Source of the DNA: Ruminococcus sp.
GTDB lineage: Bacteria > Bacillota > Clostridia > Oscillospirales > Ruminococcaceae
Reading direction: 5' to 3'
NCBI GenBank assembly: GCA_015066805.1
Contig: SVNP01000017.1
Location: forward strand, 1 to 48,079
Length of the DNA: 48,079 nt
The notes beneath the pieces are model-generated. The model did no database searches, had not been told where the DNA came from, and saw only the letters and a list, made by a program, of their open reading frames with translations. Positions 1-6,480 of this stretch are shown here, one piece after another. Position 1 is the first letter of the stretch; each line of letters starts with the position of its first letter. Position numbers and translations under genes: made by a program.

Positions 1-81
1 TCCAAAGATGCAGAAAAGCTCCGCGAGTTTTTCGCAGAGCGTCAGGAACCGGCTGCGCTTGAAAAAACTTCAAGCGCAAGC
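1..81 (+). CDS. Possible 3' end of a host gene (partial, unidentified)
   Basis: Frame 1 is open from the window edge to a TAA at 79-81 and ends ...ALEKTSSAS, with a charged helical stretch before it (KDAEKLREFFAERQ). Only 26 residues are visible and I do not recognise the family. A perfect 8-bp inverted repeat (56-63 with 69-76) lies over its last codons. The antisense strand of the same stretch is also open, as the odd tail of the integrase frame, so only one of the two readings can be real. I favour this plus-strand reading because the minus-strand tail does not look like an integrase. Confidence 0.25.
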
Positions 82-955
82 TAAAAATTTTTGTCGTGTG
101 CTTGACATACGGGTGCCTGAGATCATGAAAACGAAAACGGGGCACCTTACAGCGTTCCAAAAGCAAAACAAACTGATTGGTAATGCTTCCTGGTGTCAGT
201 GCCACTACCCTCTCCTCGCACTGTGAGATGCGCTCGATCACAAACGGCGGTAGTGTAATGGTACGGTATCCTGCCTCGGTTTTGGGCTGTTTGATCACCC
301 ATTCATGATCTTCCGACCGCACCATTGCTTTGTTCACTGTAATCTGATTGCCGTTGATATCGCTTCTGAGCAGTGCAGCGATCTCACTGCGACGGAGAGA
401 GCCGAAGGCTGCAAGCATGATGGCCTTTTCCAGTTCACTCCCCTGCGCTGCCTGTATGATCTTCTGTACGTCCTCTGTGGATGGGATATACAGCTCCGGA
501 CGTTTGCGCTGTGGCAATGCTGTATGCAGATTCATCTCCGGCAGATACACGCTCAACACAGCCGAAAGCAGACCATGCACATTGCGTACGGTTTTGGGGC
601 TGAGCTGTGCTGCTTCCCGGTTGATGGCGTTCTGGATCATGGCTTGTGTCAGATCACAAAGGCGCACGCTCATCAGCTGCTGCAGATTGGTTCGCTTGAT
701 CTTGTAATATCCTTTGATGGTAGACGGCGACAGCACCTGATCCTTGCTTTGGATGTACTGTGCAAAGGCTTCTGCAAGGGTCATTTCAGAGGCTTTCACA
801 GCCTTATGCGTGATGGCATACTGCGCCGCCATATACTCCGCCTGTTTTTTGGTCTCGGCGGTAAAGGATTGGTACCGCCGCTTGCCGTTTTCATCTTTAC
901 CATCGTACACCAACACTCTCCAGCTGCCGCTGGGGAGTTTTTTTGCTTTGGCCAT
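1..955 (-). CDS. int: Tyrosine recombinase / phage integrase, C-terminal catalytic part missing
   Basis: Starts at ATG 955 behind a GGAGG ribosome binding site (spacing 7) and is the last gene of the minus-strand lysogeny operon. The N-terminus has the arm-type DNA-binding fold of phage integrases (KKLPSGSWRVLVYDGKDENG), then a SAM-like core-binding domain, then the catalytic domain. The box I arginine is in GSLRRSEIAAL (about residue 188) and the HxxR motif is HDLRH (277-281). Directly after HDLRH the similarity ends: the frame continues PYVKHTTKIF... to the window edge with no GH motif and no active-site Tyr. About 60-80 residues of a normal integrase are therefore missing. Either the gene is cut by the attachment site or a rearrangement, or the contig is joined wrongly here. 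As read it should not be catalytic. Confidence 0.85.
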   Translation of the reverse strand, partial: MAKAKKLPSGSWRVLVYDGKDENGKRRYQSFTAETKKQAEYMAAQYAITHKAVKASEMTLAEAFAQYIQSKDQVLSPSTIKGYYKIKRTNLQQLMSVRLCDLTQAMIQNAINREAAQLSPKTVRNVHGLLSAVLSVYLPEMNLHTALPQRKRPELYIPSTEDVQKIIQAAQGSELEKAIMLAAFGSLRRSEIAALLRSDINGNQITVNKAMVRSEDHEWVIKQPKTEAGYRTITLPPFVIERISQCEERVVALTPGSITNQFVLLLERCKVPRFRFHDLRHPYVKHTTKIFSLRLKFFQAQPVPDALRKTRGAFLHLW

Positions 956-974
956 GGCGGTACCTCCTTTATAT

Positions 975-2060
975 TCATGATTCCTCAGATATAGAAATTC
1001 CCTTTTCTTTTGCCTGCTCAACCAGTTTTCGATAATTCTCGGTATTCGCATTTTTCATACGAGCATAACCACTTAACGACTTGGGCGCAATGTCCGGCAT
1101 TGCTGCAACAATCTGCTCATATTCGATTTTTGTGTTTTCTTTCCTGCGTTTCTCTTTGATGTAATCTTCATAGAATTGGATTTGTTCTTCAGTTCGGTCA
1201 TCAACAAACGGTCTATTGCTAGTTGCAATAATATCCCCTTCAACATATCTTGCTATATCATATTCCTCATGAAATGGATAAACGATGAGACCACAATGCG
1301 CCCCCTTTGATTCACGCAAATAGTCTGGGAATTTGGGAAACCGTTTATCTTTTCCGGATATACTATAGATGCGGCCTTGGTACTTCGCACATTCACCACA
1401 AATTCGATAACTAGTCGTTACCTCTACAAGATCCGTATTCATTTGCTCAGCCCAATGCATTTGTTTTTCAAAGGCTTCTTCTGATGCAGAAGTGTAGGTA
1501 TGAATCTCCGTACTTTCATACACCTGCTTAGCATATGAAACACATTCAGGTGGTAAATTATAAGACAACAATTCTGTGTAAGCAGTAAGTATTTTCCGTT
1601 TCTTTGCATCATCAGTCTTTAACACAGCAGCTTTTTCTAAAGCATCATCGAATACTCGGGCAATCAGAAAATTAACTGTTTCGATGTAATGTTCCATAAT
1701 GTGCTGAAATTGTTCGGAGGGATACGGTTTTTGGAAGACTCCATAAGGCTCGAGTTTGCCGATTTCTGCGGTTATTTGCTCCAACATTTCAAAACGCTGA
1801 AAAAACACTTCCGGATTTTTGGTACTGTTGATCAAGCGTACACAATCTGTAATAATACGAGAACGATCTTCAATGATCAACTGAACAGCAGAACATAACT
1901 TTTCACTTGTTACAACGGCTCTGGTCTCGTTGAGACGAAAAACAATATTTTGCACTTGGATAAAGCGTTCCTTATTCTTGATCTGTTCTTCAAATGGTAC
2001 ATCTTCAAAACTCGTTTCGCAAGAGTTCGATTTTCCAAATAATTTACGGAAGAATCCCAT
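975..2060 (-). CDS. Lysogeny-operon protein with a phage minor-capsid-2-like domain
   Basis: 361 aa. ATG 2060 lies 8 nt after AGGAG and overlaps the end of the repressor gene (TGA 2063-2065), so it is co-transcribed with the repressor and precedes int. The N-terminal 200 residues are helical and unrecognised. The C-terminal third has CGECAKYQGRIYSISGKDK (about 222-240) followed by HCGLIVYPF (about 255-263) and a charged tail (YEDYIKEKRRKE). This is the layout of the phage minor capsid 2 / MuF-type domain, and the head protein at 20847-22715 has the matching CAKDQGKIF...CGHHVYPF. The gene is clearly more AT-rich than the structural genes, a sign of separate origin. Function is not known. A capsid-domain protein made in the lysogen could interfere with head assembly of incoming phage, but that is only inference. 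Confidence 0.75.
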   Translation of the reverse strand: MGFFRKLFGKSNSCETSFEDVPFEEQIKNKERFIQVQNIVFRLNETRAVVTSEKLCSAVQLIIEDRSRIITDCVRLINSTKNPEVFFQRFEMLEQITAEIGKLEPYGVFQKPYPSEQFQHIMEHYIETVNFLIARVFDDALEKAAVLKTDDAKKRKILTAYTELLSYNLPPECVSYAKQVYESTEIHTYTSASEEAFEKQMHWAEQMNTDLVEVTTSYRICGECAKYQGRIYSISGKDKRFPKFPDYLRESKGAHCGLIVYPFHEEYDIARYVEGDIIATSNRPFVDDRTEEQIQFYEDYIKEKRRKENTKIEYEQIVAAMPDIAPKSLSGYARMKNANTENYRKLVEQAKEKGISISEES

Positions 2061-2062
2061 AC

Positions 2063-2827
2063 TCACAACTCCTTTATGACACGCTTCACCTTACCCACGA
2101 CCCTCAGGCGCAGCACATCGGCATCCTCAAACCGCTGCACGGGGTACATAGGATTGATGGAATGCAGCTCGATCCAGGTGGGGCCGTAGATGACCTTTTT
2201 CACCAGGCCTTCTTCTCCATCCAGCAGCACCACGGCGATATCTCCGCTGTCTACGCTGTCCTGCTTGTGCACCTGGATCAGGTCGCCATCTTCGATCTTG
2301 GGGAACATGGAATCCCCCTGTACACGGATGCAGATGGTCTCAGCCGCTTCGTAGTCGCTGACAATGCGCAGGGGGATGAAATCCACCACGCTGTTTTCTG
2401 CCAGTGCGCCAAAGCCGGCGGATACGCTCTCAAATACGGGCACCATGCGGATGTGGTCGTCATATACGGCGGAGATGTTGGAGGGCTCGGCAAGTGTTTG
2501 CTGCTTTGCTGCATTTAGTTTCTTAAGATGTTCAGCAATGATACTATCGCGCAGTCCAGCTGGTATTGGATATCCATTATTATAATCTTTAAGAAACATC
2601 CAATGACAATCCGCACCATCAGGATCATCAGTCAACCCAAGCAAATACTCGGGAGTAGTTTTTAATACTGCCGCAAATTCCATGATTCGTTTTTGGCGAA
2701 TATCTGTTTTTCCTTTTTCAATTTTGTTAATGGAAGATTTGTCTGCATAACCAAGCATCTGTGCCAATACTTCTTGTGTAAGTCCCAATGATTCTCTTCT
2801 GATCTTAATTCGATCACCTAATGTCAT
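2063..2827 (-). CDS. LexA/CI-type phage repressor (HTH-XRE plus S24 peptidase)
   Basis: 254 aa from ATG 2827, chosen because AGGTG lies just upstream and because a classic XRE helix-turn-helix begins at once (LGDRIKIRRESLGLTQEVLA). The C-terminal half is an S24/LexA-type autoprotease: cleavage site Ala137-Gly138 in SVSAGFG, nucleophile Ser173 in QGDSMFP, general base Lys210 in GLVKKVIYG. It should hold the lytic promoter off and be inactivated through RecA during DNA damage. The gene is mosaic: the part for the N-terminus (about 2510-2827) is AT-rich like the operator region, the peptidase part is GC-rich. It heads the minus-strand operon repressor > capsid-domain protein > integrase. An upstream in-frame Met at 2887 overlaps the promoter and is rejected. 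Confidence 0.93.
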   Translation of the reverse strand: MTLGDRIKIRRESLGLTQEVLAQMLGYADKSSINKIEKGKTDIRQKRIMEFAAVLKTTPEYLLGLTDDPDGADCHWMFLKDYNNGYPIPAGLRDSIIAEHLKKLNAAKQQTLAEPSNISAVYDDHIRMVPVFESVSAGFGALAENSVVDFIPLRIVSDYEAAETICIRVQGDSMFPKIEDGDLIQVHKQDSVDSGDIAVVLLDGEEGLVKKVIYGPTWIELHSINPMYPVQRFEDADVLRLRVVGKVKRVIKEL

Positions 2828-2854
2828 AAAAAGCACCTGCCCTTCTTGTTGTTC

Positions 2855-2883
2855 ATTATACCACAATGTTGAACAAATGTCAA
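2855..2883 (-). promoter_or_regulatory. Repressor promoter (sigma-A type)
   Basis: On the minus strand TTGACA (2878-2883) and TATAAT (2855-2860) are separated by 17 bp: a full consensus promoter reading into the repressor. Operator O1 (2868-2884) covers the -35 and the spacer, so the repressor can control its own synthesis. Confidence 0.9.
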
Positions 2884-2884
2884 C
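2868..2884. promoter_or_regulatory. Operator O1
   Basis: GTTGAACAAATGTCAAC, a 17-bp imperfect palindrome of the type GTTGA(A/C)-N5-TTCAAC (read on the minus strand). It overlaps the -35 of the repressor promoter. Confidence 0.75.
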
Positions 2885-2908
2885 CATTATTTTTGGTAGT
2901 TTTGTCAG

Positions 2909-2925
2909 GTTGACATTTTTTCAAC
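2909..2925. promoter_or_regulatory. Operator O2
   Basis: GTTGACATTTTTTCAAC, same 17-bp consensus. It covers the -35 element and spacer of the lytic promoter, so binding should block early transcription. Confidence 0.75.
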
Positions 2926-2938
2926 TTCATGGTATACT
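2910..2938 (+). promoter_or_regulatory. Lytic (early) promoter
   Basis: TTGACA (2910-2915), 17-bp spacer, TATACT (2933-2938). It diverges from the repressor promoter and reads into cro and the early operon. Confidence 0.9.
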
Positions 2939-2945
2939 TGAGTAG

Positions 2946-2962
2946 GTTGAAAAACGTTCAAC
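2946..2962. promoter_or_regulatory. Operator O3
   Basis: GTTGAAAAACGTTCAAC, extended to a 19-bp palindrome by flanking G and C. It lies just downstream of the -10 of the lytic promoter, near the expected transcript start. Confidence 0.75.
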
Positions 2963-2986
2963 CGCAATATTGGAGGAGGTGAAATA

Positions 2987-3202
2987 ATGACTGATGCACT
3001 CAAATTCAAGATTGCTTTGTTAACCGCTGGCATTACTGTGTCTGATTTAGCAGAGAAAATCGGGGTTTCCAGAACATACATCTACAACTGCTTAAACCAT
3101 AAAAGTGATTTCCGTGCAAGCGAAATCAGTGCCATCGCAAATGTCTTGGGGTTAACAGCCAATCAAACAACTTCAATTTTTTTTGCTCACGACGTTGAAT
3201 AA
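2987..3202 (+). CDS. Cro-like HTH-XRE regulator
   Basis: 71 aa, ATG behind GGAGGAGGTGA. Nearly the whole protein is one helix-turn-helix domain (VSDLAEKIGVSRTYIYNCL, about 19-37), the size and place of a Cro protein: first gene of the rightward operon, opposite the repressor. It probably binds the same GTTGA-type operators and turns repressor synthesis down after induction. Operator O4 overlaps its last codons. It is AT-rich like the repressor N-terminus and the operators, in line with a swapped immunity module. Confidence 0.85.
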   Translation: MTDALKFKIALLTAGITVSDLAEKIGVSRTYIYNCLNHKSDFRASEISAIANVLGLTANQTTSIFFAHDVE

Positions 3203-3210
3203 ATTTCAAC
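3194..3210. promoter_or_regulatory. Operator O4 (distal)
   Basis: GTTGAATAAATTTCAAC, the most symmetric of the four 17-bp sites, about 230 bp from the others. It overlaps the stop codon of cro and lies upstream of the antirepressor gene. It may serve a DNA loop or act as a roadblock for antirepressor expression. Confidence 0.65.
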
Positions 3211-3303
3211 TCCATGAAAATGAGCGAGAAAACAGCCTAACCTTATATGTTTATGGAGACAGACGCTCTGTTTTGTCTTACACACTTTTTAGGAGGTATT
3301 ATT

Positions 3304-4011
3304 ATGAACGAGTTAATCAGCATCAACTACGAGAACAGCGAACGCCCCACGGTATCGGGCAGAGACCTGCATGAGGCTCTGGAGGTAAAAACACCGTACA
3401 CACAGTGGTTCGAGAGAATGTGTGAATACGGATTTACCGAGAACGAGGATTTCGGATTGGTATCACAAAAATGTGAAACCAATAATCCTAAGAATCCTTA
3501 CACGGTGAGGAACGACCACGCCCTCACAATCCCGATGGCAAAGGAACTCTGTATGCTGCAGCGCAGCGAGAAGGGCAAGCTCTTCCGGCAGTACTTCATC
3601 AAGGTGGAGGAAGCATGGAACAGTCCCGAGATGATTATGAAGCGTGCCCTTGAGATTGCAAATGCCACTGTGAAGAAATTGCAGATCAAGGTTTCTGCTT
3701 TGACCGTTGACAACCAGATTATGCAACCTAAGGCAGAATACTTCGATGCACTTGTGGATCGCAATCTGCTGACTGGCATCCGTGAAACTGCCAAAGAGTT
3801 ACATATCAAGGAACGAGCTTTTGTGGCTTTTCTGCTTGAGAAAAAGTACCTCTATCGTGATAAGAAGGGCAGACTGATGCCGTTTGCTCCTCATGTCACA
3901 GGCGGTTTGTTCGAACTGAAAGAGTTCACAAACGAAAAGACCGGCTTTTCCAGCACACAGACACTTATTACTCCAAAGGGCAAGGAGACATTTCGGCTGT
4001 TGTATGTGTAA
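3304..4011 (+). CDS. Phage antirepressor (AntA/AntB N-terminus, KilA-C C-terminus)
   Basis: 235 aa from ATG 3304 behind AGGAGG; the upstream in-frame Met at 3247 has no ribosome binding site. The N-terminal part (SGRDLHEALEVKTPYTQWFERM...ENEDF) is the AntA/AntB domain; the C-terminal part (LTGIRETAKELHIKERAFVAFLLEKKYLYRDKKGRLMPF) is the phage KilAC antirepressor domain. Such proteins antagonise prophage repressors by contact, and their expression is itself under operator control. It is one of two antirepressor-like genes here. The ANT half resembles many Firmicute prophage genes, so the family call is secure while the target is inferred. Confidence 0.9.
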   Translation: MNELISINYENSERPTVSGRDLHEALEVKTPYTQWFERMCEYGFTENEDFGLVSQKCETNNPKNPYTVRNDHALTIPMAKELCMLQRSEKGKLFRQYFIKVEEAWNSPEMIMKRALEIANATVKKLQIKVSALTVDNQIMQPKAEYFDALVDRNLLTGIRETAKELHIKERAFVAFLLEKKYLYRDKKGRLMPFAPHVTGGLFELKEFTNEKTGFSSTQTLITPKGKETFRLLYV

Positions 4012-4055
4012 TTACAATGACGCCTACAACCAATGAATGAAAGGGGGTAACCAAA

Positions 4056-4172
4056 TTGAGACAGCCAAGGGATGAACGTGGTTTTCTCAATCAAAACTGG
4101 AAGGCAGGTCTGGTTTCTGCGCTCACGGCAGTGATAACCAATATTTTATTAGACCTATTAAAATGGTGGTAA
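4056..4172 (+). CDS. Small hydrophobic peptide, TTG start (tentative)
   Basis: 38-codon frame starting at TTG 4056, 7 nt behind a strong AAAGGGGGT. The C-terminal half (SALTAVITNILLDLLKWW) could be one membrane helix; the N-terminus is polar. Its last 50 nt overlap, tail to tail, the end of the minus-strand gene 4123-4476, whose C-terminus is also a membrane helix. It has no recognised family. The ribosome binding site is the main support; the non-ATG start is the main weakness. Confidence 0.4.
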   Translation: MRQPRDERGFLNQNWKAGLVSALTAVITNILLDLLKWW

Positions 4173-4476
4173 TAAACGAAACGGCCATAGGGAACAGAAT
4201 TCCATTTCTGATTGTGGCAAGCCATTCTCTTGTGATGTAGTGCCTATGATCTTCCAGATATGCTCTCCCGCTATCGGTAACGCCATAGGTAATCGGCTCA
4301 CCCGGACTTTGCCACTGATTCAGAGCAGATGTCATTCTGATATATCCGTTGTTCAACAGCTCTGAAGTTCTGTGCGCTGCGGTTCGCCCTGTTTTCCTAC
4401 TGATTTCGTCTGCCGTTTTATCACCTGCGCAAATGAATCTGAGCAGCTTATAAGTTTTGTTTGAAAGAATCTGCAT
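4123..4476 (-). CDS. Winged-helix protein with C-terminal membrane anchor, self-promoted
   Basis: 117 aa, ATG 4476 behind AGGAGG. Residues about 1-85 look like a winged helix (DKTADEISRKTGRTAAHRTSELLNNGYI, with a YGVTDSGRAYL wing as in MarR/PadR-type proteins). Residues about 92-115 are hydrophobic (ILFPMAVSFITTILIGLIKYWL), so it may be tail-anchored in the membrane. It is antisense to the early operon and has its own sigma-A promoter in the 66-bp module at 4482-4547. It is therefore likely expressed in the lysogen, like a moron. Specific function unknown. Confidence 0.75.
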   Translation of the reverse strand: MQILSNKTYKLLRFICAGDKTADEISRKTGRTAAHRTSELLNNGYIRMTSALNQWQSPGEPITYGVTDSGRAYLEDHRHYITREWLATIRNGILFPMAVSFITTILIGLIKYWLSLP

Positions 4477-4481
4477 TCCGC

Positions 4482-4547
4482 CTCACCTCCTTTCTGTGCT
4501 GATTATATCAGAAATCGGAGGCGATGGCAAGCAATGAATGAAAGGAG
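4482..4547. repeat. 66-bp promoter module, copy 1
   Basis: Nearly identical to 5831-5896. Each copy has, in order, a minus-strand ribosome binding site, a minus-strand promoter, and a plus-strand leader CAATGAATGAAAGGAG that supplies the ribosome binding site of the next plus-strand gene. Only a few bases around the transcript start and one in the leader differ. Confidence 0.9.
4502..4530 (-). promoter_or_regulatory. Promoter of the minus-strand winged-helix gene
   Basis: TTGCCA (4525-4530), 17-bp spacer, TATAAT (4502-4507) with an upstream TGA (extended -10), then AGGAGGTGA and the ATG at 4476. Identical to the promoter at 5851-5879. Confidence 0.85.
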
Positions 4548-4555
4548 CAACCCGT

Positions 4556-5323
4556 ATGAGTGAAATCCAAGTATTCAACAACGAGGAGTTCGGCGACATC
4601 CGAACATTGGAAGAAGGTGGCAAGGTGCTGTTCTGTGGATCAGACGTTGCAAAGGCACTCGGCTACAAGAACCAGAGAAAGGCACTTTCAGACCATTGCA
4701 AGGGAGTAACGAAACGTTACACCCTTACCAACGGGGGCAAACAGGAAATGTCTTTCATCCCCGAAGGCGATGTATACCGCCTGATCACGCACAGCAAGCT
4801 GCCTGCCGCAGAGAAGTTTGAAAGCTGGGTGTTTGATGAAGTGCTGCCCACCATCCGCAAAACAGGCAGCTACATCACTGCAGAGCTTTCTCCGCAGCTG
4901 CAGTTCTTGATTCAGATGGAACAGCGACAGAACGCACTGGAAGCAAAACAAAGCGAACTGGAAGAAAAACTCAACTTCAACCGCACAGAAGTCATCTCGG
5001 CTACAATGGAGTTCGGCAGAATCGGTCCGATGCAGCGGGCACAGATCAGCAAGGCTGTGAAGCTGCGGGCAATCAATCTTTGTATGTACGCCCCCACTTA
5101 TGAGAAGCTTGGCAAGCGTGTGATTGCAAGCATCTACAAGGCATTGCAAAAGAAGTTTGATGTGCCCTCCTATCTTGATCTGGAACACCGGCACTACACA
5201 GATGCATTGATCTTCATCGAATGCTATGAGCCGGATGCAAAGCTACGCAGAAGCATCACAGACCATTTCCCTAAGATGAACCTGAACTTCTTGAATCTAC
5301 TGGCTGAAACAGCCAACGAATGA
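4556..5323 (+). CDS. Bro-N / ORF6C antirepressor
   Basis: 255 aa from ATG 4556, behind AAAGGAG; an earlier Met at 4538 overlaps that site. The N-terminal 105 residues are a Bro-N domain (LFCGSDVAKALGYKNQRKAL...FIPEGDVYRLITHSKLPAAEKFESWVFDEVLPTIRKTGSY). A coiled coil follows (QNALEAKQSELEEKL). The end (MQRAQISKAVKLRAINL...YKALQKKFDVPSYLDL) matches the ORF6C domain of phage antirepressors. It is the second antirepressor-type gene of this prophage, so the switch may respond to two inputs. Confidence 0.9.
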   Translation: MSEIQVFNNEEFGDIRTLEEGGKVLFCGSDVAKALGYKNQRKALSDHCKGVTKRYTLTNGGKQEMSFIPEGDVYRLITHSKLPAAEKFESWVFDEVLPTIRKTGSYITAELSPQLQFLIQMEQRQNALEAKQSELEEKLNFNRTEVISATMEFGRIGPMQRAQISKAVKLRAINLCMYAPTYEKLGKRVIASIYKALQKKFDVPSYLDLEHRHYTDALIFIECYEPDAKLRRSITDHFPKMNLNFLNLLAETANE

Positions 5324-5337
5324 AAGGGGGTGGTGAT

Positions 5338-5571
5338 GTGGACAACCGCTGCAAGCGTGCCGAAGTAACTGTGGTCATCAAGACTACAACGCTGATCGGC
5401 ACAGGAACAGAAAACGACCCCGCAAGAGAGGTCGTTCAGTATTGGACGCCGGATGGCAAATTGCTTGCCACGAATGATCCAAAAGACAATATCAATGCAA
5501 TGATCCTGCAAGCCCGCAACGGCGACATTGACAGCTTAAAGCAGCTTCGTGATCTTCTCTGTAATGAGTGA
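5338..5571 (+). CDS. Small early phage protein, unknown function
   Basis: 77 aa if started at GTG 5338, 6 nt behind GGGGGT; the in-frame ATG at 5320 overlaps the upstream stop and the ribosome binding site. It contains VVIKTTTLIGTGTENDPAREVVQYWTP...LLATNDP, a pattern I know from small hypothetical proteins of Firmicute siphophages without assigned function. No membrane segment. It ends tail to tail with the minus-strand gene 5572-5826, with no gap. Confidence 0.7.
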   Translation: MDNRCKRAEVTVVIKTTTLIGTGTENDPAREVVQYWTPDGKLLATNDPKDNINAMILQARNGDIDSLKQLRDLLCNE

Positions 5572-5826
5572 TTATTCCGAAAAGTGCACTCTCAAAACGC
5601 TGTCGATTTTCTCAATTCGATTGATATGGAGCGTTCTGCCGGAACGAGCGATAAGGTAATCTCCGATGGATACATCCGGATTTTCATCAATCACATGGAT
5701 GTACTTCTGACCGTTGATGGGAATGGCTTGTAATGTGCCAATTTTTTCGCCATTTCTTTCTATCGTGAAGTTCGCGTCCGGCATATTGCCAATGATCTTT
5801 TGTGCAATTCTGCCCATGTCAGACAT
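5572..5826 (-). CDS. Self-promoted minus-strand gene, unknown function
   Basis: 84 aa from ATG 5826, 8 nt behind AGGAGG; an in-frame GTG at 5835 lies inside the ribosome binding site and is rejected. The protein is mostly beta (NFTIERNGEKIGTLQAIPINGQKYIHVIDENPDVSIGDYL), reminiscent of small phage head-completion or beta-barrel domains, but I do not recognise the family. It is antisense to the early operon and driven by the second copy of the promoter module. Being made independently of the lytic promoter, it is a candidate lysogenic-conversion gene. Confidence 0.7.
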   Translation of the reverse strand: MSDMGRIAQKIIGNMPDANFTIERNGEKIGTLQAIPINGQKYIHVIDENPDVSIGDYLIARSGRTLHINRIEKIDSVLRVHFSE

Positions 5827-5830
5827 CCGT

Positions 5831-5896
5831 CTCACCTCCTTTCTGCAATCATTATATCAGAAATCGGAGGCGATGGCAACCAATGAATGAAAGGAG
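5831..5896. repeat. 66-bp promoter module, copy 2
   Basis: Second copy of the module at 4482-4547, spacing 1,349 bp. It separates a minus-strand gene (5572-5826) from a plus-strand gene (5905-6141) in the same geometry as copy 1. Confidence 0.9.
5851..5879 (-). promoter_or_regulatory. Promoter of the minus-strand gene 5572-5826
   Basis: TTGCCA (5874-5879), 17-bp spacer, TATAAT (5851-5856), followed by AGGAGGTGA. Same sequence as copy 1 in both hexamers and the whole spacer. Confidence 0.85.
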
Positions 5897-5904
5897 GCCC
5901 CACT

Positions 5905-6141
5905 ATGGCAAGACCGAGAACATCCCCTCCCCCACGGTTTGGGCTGATCATCTGGGCGAACATTGCCAAGCACCAGACGCTGAAAGGCATTACCGATGAT
6001 GATCTCTCCCGGCTGCTGGGCTTCGGGAATCCATCCACCATCAAGCAGCGCAAAAACCACAGCTACATTATCAGTGCCGATGAGATGGAGCAGATCTGTG
6101 CTCTGCTTGGCATTGAGCCGGAACGACTTTTTGAGAAATAG
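5905..6141 (+). CDS. Small HTH DNA-binding protein
   Basis: 78 aa from ATG 5905 behind AAAGGAGG. The core (ITDDDLSRLLGFGNPSTIKQRKNHSYIISADEMEQICALLGIEPERLF) reads as an XRE-like helix-turn-helix, with a proline-rich N-terminus (MARPRTSPPPRFG). Probably an early transcription regulator. It is followed closely by the next gene behind GGAGGT. Confidence 0.75.
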   Translation: MARPRTSPPPRFGLIIWANIAKHQTLKGITDDDLSRLLGFGNPSTIKQRKNHSYIISADEMEQICALLGIEPERLFEK

Positions 6142-6150
6142 GAGGTACCC

Positions 6151-6480
6151 ATGAAACACCACAAGCAAAGCGAAGCATCCATGCTGCGGGAGATCATCGC
6201 ACAGCGGGATGCACAGATCAGGGAGCTGGAGGACAGGCTCTACACCGACAGCCTGCAGATCGCCAAGTACAGCGATGTGCAGCAGGCATGGATCAACGCC
6301 AAGGAGCAGCCCCCCAAGCGGTTTGATGATGTGATCGTCTGCACGGAAAACGGCCGTGTAGTCATCGCAGCAAGGCACTCGGAGAACGGTTATTTCACGC
6401 CTGCATTGCAGCGTGTGGAGAACGTCATCGGCTGGATGCCCAAGCCCGCACCTATGGAGGTCCCCCATGGCAGCCATTGA
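6151..6480 (+). CDS. Early phage protein with DUF551-like C-terminus
   Basis: 109 aa. An N-terminal coiled coil (SMLREIIAQRDAQIRELEDRLY) precedes a domain of the DUF551 type: WINAKEQPPKRFDDVIVCTENG...GWMPKPAPM. DUF551 proteins are common in phage early regions and have no known role. The ribosome binding site is AGGAGGT; the gene overlaps the next one by 14 nt, so the two are translationally coupled. Confidence 0.7.
   Translation: MKHHKQSEASMLREIIAQRDAQIRELEDRLYTDSLQIAKYSDVQQAWINAKEQPPKRFDDVIVCTENGRVVIAARHSENGYFTPALQRVENVIGWMPKPAPMEVPHGSH

Noticed and set aside
8-226. 72-codon plus-strand frame across the left prophage junction
   Set aside because: It runs antisense over the integrase and has no ribosome binding site; basic low-information sequence.
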